DNA of 8,593 nt, taken from Candidatus Wallbacteria bacterium (GTDB lineage Bacteria; Muiribacteriota; UBA6191; JACPRK01). Below are positions 1-4,980 of the stretch, piece by piece. Every line of letters starts with the position of its first letter. Position 1 is the first letter of the stretch. The notes below the pieces were generated by a model. It saw only the letters and a program-made list of their open reading frames with translations. It made no database searches and was not told the DNA's origin. A program made the position numbers and the translations under genes. The stretch is from positions 1 through 8,593 of the forward strand of contig JACQFU010000109.1 in the NCBI GenBank assembly GCA_016199905.1, given 5' to 3'.

Positions 1-744
1 CGTGAGCGCAGCCAGTTTCTGGCGAGCCGCTTCGGTGCCGGCGCGGAGTCCGGCGGCGCGCTCGCGCAGCTCCGCGGCCTCCAGTTCCAGCCCGAGCAGT
101 TTCGGTGAAGCGAGCGGATCGCCCTTGACCTGCTCTTGCGCTTGACGGATCGCGGCTTCGCGCGACTTGAGGCGTTCGGATTCGATCTTGACCTCCTTTT
201 CCCGAACGAGCACGTCGAGGTAGAGCTCCAGGATTTCGAGGATGACGTCCTGCACCAGCTTGCGCTTGAGTTGCTGCTGGGCATCCTTCTTCTTCTGGGC
301 GATTCGTGGGAGGATGGCCAGCCGGTCGCCGACGTACACGGGCAGCTCGATCACGGCGCCTGTGATCGACGCCGAGTCGTTGTTGATGTCGCTCAGGATG
401 GGGCCGATGGGCCCCAGAGGAGTGAATCGCTTGAAATTGTCCGAATCCTTGAGGATGTTCTGGAGGCTCAGGCGCGGAAGCTTCAGCGCCTCGGCTGCGC
501 GCATCTCGTGCTCGGCGGCCTCCTCGGCATGGGTGGCCGCTTCGATGCGCGGGTAGGCCGTCAGCGCGAGCTGGATCGCGTCCGGCAAGGAGAGCAAGCG
601 TCCCGCAGGAGCAGCCGCGGCAGCCTTCGGAGCGCCGCCTTTCTGCGCGCGCGCCGCCGCCGGGAAGACGGTCAGCCCCAACCCCGCCGCCAGGGCAACG
701 GCGGTTGCAAGCGACAAGCGGCGAGGCAGCTCAGTCGGGGCCAT
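1..744 (-). CDS. TolC-family outer-membrane efflux/secretion protein, N-terminal part
   Basis: This reading frame is open from an ATG at 744 to the window edge (248 codons, no stop), so the C-terminus is missing. Residues 1-33 look like a signal peptide: Arg-Arg at 8-9, a hydrophobic Leu/Ala/Val core, and Ala-Arg-Ala before Gln34, a good signal peptidase I site. After an Ala-rich spacer comes LSLPDAIQLAL (about 51-61), the characteristic start of the outer-membrane efflux protein family. Long Lys/Glu/Gln/Ala-rich helices follow (about 150-248), as expected for the TolC periplasmic coiled-coil barrel. Family members form trimeric channels that work with inner-membrane pumps (RND, ABC or MFS) and an adaptor. 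None of these partners is visible in the window, so the substrate is unknown. An in-frame ATG at 756 would add four residues (MDRG), and neither start has a clear ribosome binding site. Full members are usually 400-500 residues, so roughly half is present. Confidence 0.85.
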   Translation of the reverse strand, partial: MAPTELPRRLSLATAVALAAGLGLTVFPAAARAQKGGAPKAAAAAPAGRLLSLPDAIQLALTAYPRIEAATHAEEAAEHEMRAAEALKLPRLSLQNILKDSDNFKRFTPLGPIGPILSDINNDSASITGAVIELPVYVGDRLAILPRIAQKKKDAQQQLKRKLVQDVILEILELYLDVLVREKEVKIESERLKSREAAIRQAQEQVKGDPLASPKLLGLELEAAELRERAAGLRAGTEAARQKLAALT

Positions 745-768
745 CCCCCGATCCATCGACAAAAGACG

Positions 769-783
769 ACCTTCGTCGAAGGT
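769..783 (-). other. Small inverted repeat upstream of the tolC-like gene
   Basis: ACCTTC and GAAGGT form a 6-bp stem with a 3-base loop in the gap between the HEAT-repeat gene and the TolC-family gene. Read on the minus strand, a run of four T (764-761) follows four bases later. The stem is short and lies just before the next start codon in the same direction. A weak attenuator, a structure occluding the GAAGG, or chance are all possible. It is too weak to call a terminator. Confidence 0.25.
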
Positions 784-810
784 TTGCGGACGGTCGGGAG
801 CCCCCCCGCC

Positions 811-1224
811 TCAAGCCTTCAGCGTGGAGCCGCGCGCCGTGAAGTAGAGGTAAAGCGGCTCCAGGCTCTCGGGAGCGTTCATCTGGAGTAGGGCCTTGGC
901 AGCGCGCGCGCTCACCTCGTCTCGGGGGTGGCGCAGCATCTGGATCAGGCGTGGCGCGATCGTGGCGGCTGGGACTTTCTCGACCAGCGAGAGGCCGCGG
1001 CCGACTCGGCGCTCGTCGTCGGACTCCAGATCCGAGAGCACGGCGGCCATCAGATCGCCTGCCGGCGGCTCGGAGACCTGGCATTGCGCCTCCGGTGCGG
1101 GCGAAATCGGACTGGTGGAGTCCGCTTTGCCATTGCGCCCACGCCACAGTCGGCGGATGTCCTCGAGCGACACGAGCAATGTGGACAGGACGAGCACGGA
1201 AGTGACCACGCCTAGCTGATCCAT
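811..1224 (-). CDS. Small membrane-anchored HEAT-repeat protein
   Basis: A 137-residue protein. An N-terminal hydrophobic segment (about residues 4-20, LGVVTSVLVLSTLLVSL) is followed by the basic stretch RRLWRGRNGK, which fits a single membrane anchor with the C-terminus in the cytoplasm by the positive-inside rule. A Ser/Pro/Glu-rich linker (about 35-55) follows, then a helical region. Within this, RLIQMLRHPRDEVSARAAKALLQM (about 92-115) has the spacing of a HEAT or PBS-lyase-type repeat: paired amphipathic helices with the Pro-Arg-Asp-Glu-Val turn. Such repeats are protein-binding scaffolds and I see no catalytic motif. The start at 1224 is the only ATG in this frame near the open reading frame's hydrophobic segment, but it lacks a good ribosome binding site. 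The gene begins 35 bases after the glycosyltransferase stop and ends 54-66 bases before the TolC-family start, so it probably belongs to the same transcript. The specific function is unknown. Confidence 0.7.
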   Translation of the reverse strand: MDQLGVVTSVLVLSTLLVSLEDIRRLWRGRNGKADSTSPISPAPEAQCQVSEPPAGDLMAAVLSDLESDDERRVGRGLSLVEKVPAATIAPRLIQMLRHPRDEVSARAAKALLQMNAPESLEPLYLYFTARGSTLKA

Positions 1225-1259
1225 AGCATCATGGGTATCGGCGGGGAGTCCTACGGGCG

Positions 1260-2972
1260 TTAGCGGACCCGCACCTGCTCCAGAGTCGCCTCGTAGACGG
1301 CGCAGGTGGCGCGCGCCATGGCTGCGGGGGAGAAGCGGGCGGAGGCGTCCCGCGCCGCGCGCGACAGGGGAACGAAGCTGCCGGGATCGGAGAGATAGTC
1401 GCCCAGGATAGAAGCGAGTCCGCGCGCGTCGCCAGGCTCGAATTGCCGGCCGCTGACTCCGTCTTCCACCAGCTCCTCCAACCCGCCCGTGCGGGACGCG
1501 GCGACCGGAACCCCCGCCATCTGGGCCTCCAGGGCCACGAGCCCGAAGGCTTCCTCCAAGGAGGGAACAACCACGAGCGACGAGGCGCCGAGAACGGTCG
1601 AGACGTCGTCGATCTCTCCGGCGAAAGCGACGCGATCGCCCAGGAGCGCCGCTACCTCGCGCAGCGCCGGCTCTTCCGGGCCTGCTCCCACCAGCATCAC
1701 GCGCCAGGCTTCGGAGGCCGGCAGCAGCCTGGCCGCCTCCAGCAGCAGCCGCTGGTTCTTGTTGCGATGGAACTTCCCGATGACGGTGAAGACCGGCTCT
1801 GCGGCGCTCAATCCGAGCCTGTCCCTCAGCGCGGTCAGCCGGCGGGAGTCCGGCGCCGGGATCGGCGGCAGTCCGGTGTAGACGAGATCGATCGGCTGGC
1901 CGTCTCCGAGCGAGCGAACGAGGCGCCGGCGCACCGTCTCCGATACGGCGATCAAGCGCTCGGCCGTACGGTAGTAGCCGGCGCGCGAGAGTCCGTGGAC
2001 CGTGGCGACGCAGGGCACGCCCGCCAGCGGAGCAGCGAGACCGCCCAGGAACGATGCCCAGTTCAGGTGGGTGTGCAGGAGGTCGAAGCCGCCCACGCAA
2101 AGCCATCTTGCGAGGCCGGCGACCGTGAAGGGATCGGGCCCTTGCAGGAAAGGCAGCGTCACGATCGGGAGCTTCGCCGCGCGCGCCTGAGCTTCGAGCC
2201 AACCGCCGCCGCGACAGGCGAGCGTGGGATCGGCGAGCCCGCTGTCGCGCAGTTCCCGGGCGAGCGTCACGGCGTGCCGCTCTCCTCCGCCAAGTCCCGA
2301 GGAGCCCACCGCCACGAGGACTCGCAGGGAAGAAGCGGGACCTCGGAAAACGGCCCCAGGTGCCGGCGCGTGGCTCGGCTCCGCCTGCGCCCGGGAGGCG
2401 ACAAGTCCCTCGCCCACGGCACGCTCCGGCTTCGTTCTCGCCAGGTCCTCCGCTATCTCCTCGGCGAGCTTGCGGCTGACTCCCTGACCGGAGGCGGCCA
2501 GCGCGCGGGCCCGAGCGCCCATCTCGCGAGCGGCGTCCGGGTTGGCGGCCAGCTCGGAGAAGGCCGCGCGAAGCTCACTTGCGTCGGCCACCTGCAGCAG
2601 CGCGCCATCGCGCAAGAACAGGGAGGCGTCGGCGGCGAAATCGGCCATGTCCGGACCGCAGAGGACGGGCTTTCCATGCCAGGCGGGCTCCAGGAAGTTG
2701 TGGCCTCGCCAGCGACCGAAGCTGCCGCCTACCACGACCAAGTCGGCTGCGGCGTAGATGGCGTCGAGGTCTCCCATCGTGTCGACGACGACCACGTCGA
2801 CTTCGCCGGGGAGGCGGTCGCCCGTGCGAGCCGACCAGCGCAGCGCCCGCGGGGCCAGCGCGGCCACCCGTGCCGCGCGTTCCGGATTGCGCGGGGCGAG
2901 CACACGGACCCAGCCGCCAAGTCCGCGCGACGCCTCTAGCAGCATCGCCCTCGTGCGTGGAACCGGCCACAA
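1260..2972 (-). CDS. Kdo transferase C-terminal domain fused to a GT4 glycosyltransferase
   Basis: This 570-residue frame carries two domains. Residues 10 to about 178 match the C-terminal half of Kdo transferase WaaA/KdtA: LAPRNPER (25-32), VDTMGDL (63-69), VGGSF (81-85) and GHNFLEP (90-96), the nucleotide-sugar-binding half of the enzyme. An Ala/Pro/Glu-rich linker (about 180-213) leads to a complete GT4-type glycosyltransferase (about 215-570). This has the N-terminal GGGER motif (228-232), HTHLNW (300-305), GKFHRNKNQ (399-407) and the EX7E motif at Glu474-Glu482 in EEAFGLVALE. GT4 enzymes transfer sugars from nucleotide donors with retention, and here the acceptor is probably LPS core or another envelope glycan (inferred). 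The frame nominally opens at a TTG at 2972, but WaaA homology starts only near the ATG at 2945. The matching N-terminal half lies upstream in another frame, so the start is probably an artefact of a frameshift. If the glycosyltransferase is made alone, ATG 2522 or GTG 2414 are possible starts. The gene ends with TAA. Confidence 0.85.
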   Translation of the reverse strand: MWPVPRTRAMLLEASRGLGGWVRVLAPRNPERAARVAALAPRALRWSARTGDRLPGEVDVVVVDTMGDLDAIYAAADLVVVGGSFGRWRGHNFLEPAWHGKPVLCGPDMADFAADASLFLRDGALLQVADASELRAAFSELAANPDAAREMGARARALAASGQGVSRKLAEEIAEDLARTKPERAVGEGLVASRAQAEPSHAPAPGAVFRGPASSLRVLVAVGSSGLGGGERHAVTLARELRDSGLADPTLACRGGGWLEAQARAAKLPIVTLPFLQGPDPFTVAGLARWLCVGGFDLLHTHLNWASFLGGLAAPLAGVPCVATVHGLSRAGYYRTAERLIAVSETVRRRLVRSLGDGQPIDLVYTGLPPIPAPDSRRLTALRDRLGLSAAEPVFTVIGKFHRNKNQRLLLEAARLLPASEAWRVMLVGAGPEEPALREVAALLGDRVAFAGEIDDVSTVLGASSLVVVPSLEEAFGLVALEAQMAGVPVAASRTGGLEELVEDGVSGRQFEPGDARGLASILGDYLSDPGSFVPLSRAARDASARFSPAAMARATCAVYEATLEQVRVR

Positions 2973-3684
2973 CGATGCGCCGGCCGCCGCGGCGCAGCCA
3001 GTCGGCCGCGAGGTTCCCGTGAGACGGTGGCCCGCCGGGCCGCTCGTACTTGGTGCTGGGGCGAACGCGAAGCCGGCGCTCGGGGACGCCGGCCGCGGCC
3101 AGCCGCTCGCAGTCCTCGTCGCGCTGAACGAAGAACAGGCGCACGGCCGCCAGCGCCGGCGCGAAGAGCGCGCGGGCCATCCGGTAGCCTTCGCCCGCCC
3201 GGGCCGAGATGCGGCCGTTCACCAGATAGACCGGAACTCGGCGCCGACGCATCTCCAGCAGGAGGTTGGGCCAGAAGTCCGTCTCCGACAGCAGCATCAA
3301 ACGAGGCGCCACCCGGTCTGCCAGCGACCCGAGCGTCGCCGGCAAGTCCAGCGGCAAGAAAGTCCGGGAGGAGTAGACACCGGGCGCTCGCTTCTCGGCA
3401 ACGTCGAGCGCGTCCCGGATCGTCGTGGTGAGGACGGAGTCCGGATTCCCCCGCAGCAGCGCTCTCAGCTCTCGCACCAGTTGCGCCACCGAGAGCACCT
3501 CGCCCGCGCTGACGGCGTGCGTCCAGACCGAGCCCCCTGCTGGCGGCGCGCCGTCGAAGGCGTTCCTCCCGATGTAGTCGCGCCAGCGTACGCGCGAGTC
3601 CGGGCGCAGCGCCAGGTACGCGGCGATGAACGGCGCGGCCGGCGCGTAGAGCGCCGAGTAGAGCCGGGCCGGAAGTGAGCGCAT
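2575..3684 (-). CDS. waaA: 3-deoxy-D-manno-octulosonic acid (Kdo) transferase, N-terminal part, frameshifted
   Basis: WaaA/KdtA transfers Kdo from CMP-Kdo to lipid A precursor at the cytoplasmic face of the inner membrane, starting the LPS core. Residues 8-26 form a hydrophobic membrane-associating segment (LYSALYAPAAPFIAAYLAL). VWTHAVSAGEVLS (53-65) carries the SxGE motif with the catalytic Glu (Glu62), SETDFWPN (133-140) matches the second conserved acidic motif, and VNGRIS (155-160) and VAGSTHEGD (239-247) are family motifs. Homology stops at Asp247 (about 2945). The remaining codons to the in-frame stop at 2575 read as Arg-rich nonsense, while the rest of WaaA continues in the next frame. 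Joining the two at about 2943-2952 gives roughly 420 WaaA residues, the normal length. The break is either a sequencing or assembly indel or a real mutation. The start ATG lies 12 bases after the DUF309 stop, without a strong ribosome binding site, which suggests cotranscription. Confidence 0.85.
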   Translation of the reverse strand: MRSLPARLYSALYAPAAPFIAAYLALRPDSRVRWRDYIGRNAFDGAPPAGGSVWTHAVSAGEVLSVAQLVRELRALLRGNPDSVLTTTIRDALDVAEKRAPGVYSSRTFLPLDLPATLGSLADRVAPRLMLLSETDFWPNLLLEMRRRRVPVYLVNGRISARAGEGYRMARALFAPALAAVRLFFVQRDEDCERLAAAGVPERRLRVRPSTKYERPGGPPSHGNLAADWLRRGGRRIVVAGSTHEGDAARGVARTWRLGPCARPAQSGTRGTGGRAGPAGAALVGSHGRPPPRRSRRGRRRHDGRPRRHLRRSRLGRGRRQLRSLARPQLPGARLAWKARPLRSGHGRFRRRRLPVLARWRAAAGGRRK

Positions 3685-3696
3685 GCTTCGGGGCGC

Positions 3697-4113
3697 CTAC
3701 CCCGGATGGCCCGGCGCGCCGATGGCCCGACGCGTCTCGACGCCGATTCGCGGCATCGGTCCATGCGGCAAAGATCCGCCCGCGAGCACTGGAGTGAAAA
3801 GATGGTCCAGGTCTCGAACGAGTGCGCCCACGCGGATGCCCTTGCAGACGTCCCCGAAGGGGAGCAGGTACGCGCGCGACGTATGGTAGAGCTTGATCGC
3901 TCCGTGCCGGTTGCTCTGCCCGACGTGGTGCAGCGCTACCGCCGCCTGGATCAACCCCTGGTAGAGCGGCCGGATCTGCCCGAACTCCTCCAGCCACGCC
4001 GATTCGATGGCTTCATGCGCCTCGAAGAACTCCTCGCGGTTGAATAATTCGATCCCTTCCAGCACTCTCGGATCGAGGTCCGGCAGCTCTGCCTCGTCCA
4101 CGCGGCTGGTCAT
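3697..4113 (-). CDS. DUF309 family protein
   Basis: A 138-residue protein with the full DUF309 signature: LFNREEFFEAHEAIESAW (23-40, containing the conserved EAHE...E), then LYQGLIQAAVALHHV (50-64), followed by a Gly-Ala helix with a conserved basic residue (70-80). This is an all-helical fold whose conserved His and Glu residues suggest a ligand or metal pocket. No biochemical role is established that I can name. No signal peptide or membrane segment is present, so it should be cytoplasmic. The acidic N-terminus (about 1-14) is a family-variable extension and the last 30 residues are Pro/Gly-rich. ATG 4113 is the first start in this frame and has no Shine-Dalgarno sequence. A TAGACT hexamer ends nine bases upstream, raising the possibility of a leaderless transcript. 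It would be the first gene of the minus-strand run that continues into waaA. Confidence 0.85.
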   Translation of the reverse strand: MTSRVDEAELPDLDPRVLEGIELFNREEFFEAHEAIESAWLEEFGQIRPLYQGLIQAAVALHHVGQSNRHGAIKLYHTSRAYLLPFGDVCKGIRVGALVRDLDHLFTPVLAGGSLPHGPMPRIGVETRRAIGAPGHPG

Positions 4114-4122
4114 CGGAGGCGC

Positions 4123-4128
4123 AGTCTA
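4123..4128 (-). promoter_or_regulatory. Candidate -10 element for the DUF309 gene
   Basis: TAGACT on the minus strand fits the bacterial -10 pattern TANNNT (4 of 6 matches to TATAAT) and is preceded by TGA, giving an extended -10-like TG. It sits nine bases before the ATG at 4113, which has no Shine-Dalgarno sequence. That is compatible with a very short leader or a leaderless mRNA. I see no clear -35 box. The same hexamer at the same distance precedes clpS. Confidence 0.3.
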
Positions 4129-4180
4129 TCACGACTCTCGAGGCTTGCAGCCGGCGGTCCGCCCGTGCGAAACAGGTAGC

Positions 4181-4192
4181 GCGCGATCGCGC
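4181..4192. repeat. Perfect 12-bp palindrome upstream of the crotonase-family gene
   Basis: GCGCGATCGCGC is an exact palindrome in the 99-base divergent gap between the DUF309 gene and the enoyl-CoA hydratase gene. It ends six bases before the Shine-Dalgarno sequence of the latter. It could be an operator or simply a product of high GC content. GCG-rich palindromes of this size are not rare in such genomes, so the evidence for function is weak. Confidence 0.25.
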
Positions 4193-4198
4193 ACGGCC

Positions 4199-4205
4199 AA
4201 GGAGG
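4199..4205 (+). promoter_or_regulatory. Strong ribosome binding site deciding the crotonase start
   Basis: AAGGAGG lies seven bases before the ATG at 4213, near-perfect Shine-Dalgarno sequence and spacing. It rules out the nearby out-of-frame ATG at 4206. It contrasts with most other gene starts in the window, which lack a recognisable site. Confidence 0.8.
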
Positions 4206-4212
4206 ATGCACG

Positions 4213-4980
4213 ATGGGTTCGGTCCGCATCGAAGACAGGGACGGCGTCACGCTGGTGACGCTCGACGACGGCAAGGCAAACACGCTTTCCACCGCGATGC
4301 TGGGCGAGTTGCAAGAAGCGGCTGACCGCGTCTCGCGTGGTCGCGGGGGCGTCGTGCTCACGGGCACGGGCCGCTTCTTCTCCGCTGGGCTCGACCTGGG
4401 AGAGGTCGGCACGAAGGATCGCGAGGGCGTGGCCGCCATCCTCGATTCCGTGGAGAACATGCTCCGCGACTGGTTCGTGCTGCCTCGGCCGGTCGTGACG
4501 GCCGTGAACGGGCACGCCATCGCAGGCGGCGCGATCCTGGCTTTGGCGGGAGACTGCCGCCTGGCGGCCCGCGGAGAGTACAAGTTCGGCCTGACCGAGA
4601 TCGAGCTGGGCATCCCGTTTCCGGGCACGGCCCTGGAGGTCGTGCGCTACCGCACGGGCGCGGGCTACCGGGATCGCGTCATCTTGCAGGGCGAGTTGTT
4701 CCTCCCCGAGGCGGCGGCGGCGGCGGGACTCGTCGAGCGCGTCGTGGAGCCCTCGGAGCTGCTCGACCGGGCTGTGGCCGCGGCCGCGCGGCTGGGCCGC
4801 ACGCCGGGCGAGGCCTTTGCTCGCACGAAGAAGGCGCTGCTGGCCGAGTCGGTTTCGCGGATTCACGCCGAACGGGGCGAACACCGGGAAGCCTTCCTCG
4901 ACGCTCTCACGCACCCCGACGTCCAGAAGCACATCCGCGCCACGCTCGAGGCGATCAAGGCCAGGAAGCGGCAAGCCTAG
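4213..4980 (+). CDS. Enoyl-CoA hydratase/isomerase (crotonase) family protein
   Basis: A 255-residue protein of full crotonase length. The KANTLS motif (21-26) follows the first strand pair. FSAGLDL (56-62) gives the first oxyanion-hole amide and acyl-CoA binding loop, and NGHAIAGGA (99-107) gives the second. FGLTEIELGI (125-134) carries Glu129, which aligns with the first catalytic Glu of mitochondrial enoyl-CoA hydratase (Glu144 in rat). The second hydratase Glu (rat Glu164) appears to be replaced by Arg155, or by its neighbour Asp154, in GYRDRVILQG. Classical hydration of 2-enoyl-CoA is therefore uncertain, and isomerisation or another crotonase reaction is possible. The C-terminal helix is Lys/Arg-rich and ends KARKRQA. 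No other fatty-acid gene is adjacent. The start is fixed by a strong Shine-Dalgarno sequence. Its TAG stop overlaps the nadE stop head to head within CTAG. Substrate unknown; cytoplasmic. Confidence 0.9.
   Translation: MGSVRIEDRDGVTLVTLDDGKANTLSTAMLGELQEAADRVSRGRGGVVLTGTGRFFSAGLDLGEVGTKDREGVAAILDSVENMLRDWFVLPRPVVTAVNGHAIAGGAILALAGDCRLAARGEYKFGLTEIELGIPFPGTALEVVRYRTGAGYRDRVILQGELFLPEAAAAAGLVERVVEPSELLDRAVAAAARLGRTPGEAFARTKKALLAESVSRIHAERGEHREAFLDALTHPDVQKHIRATLEAIKARKRQA

Noticed and set aside
761..783. Rho-independent terminator between the HEAT-repeat and TolC-family genes
   Set aside because: The stem is only 6 bp with a 3-base loop and just four T residues four bases downstream, too weak for a confident call and placed right before the next start codon.
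136..891. Plus-strand open frame opposite the TolC-family gene
   Set aside because: The minus strand gives a signal peptide and TolC-family motifs, whereas the plus-strand product is without homology and crosses two minus-strand genes.
811..2202. Extending the HEAT-repeat protein upstream to a 463-residue product
   Set aside because: The upstream part is an Arg/Gly-rich shadow of the GT4 domain, which is encoded in another frame. Only the last 137 codons, from the ATG at 1224, look like protein.
1443..2939. Long plus-strand open frame (498 codons) opposite the WaaA-GT4 gene
   Set aside because: Its translation is low-complexity and Arg/Gly/Gln-rich with no family motif. It mirrors a strongly recognisable minus-strand gene, as expected in GC-rich DNA.
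2925..2972. Programmed ribosomal frameshift joining the two waaA halves
   Set aside because: No slippery heptamer, stop-codon-stimulated +1 site or obvious downstream structure is visible. An indel or a simple mutation is more economical.
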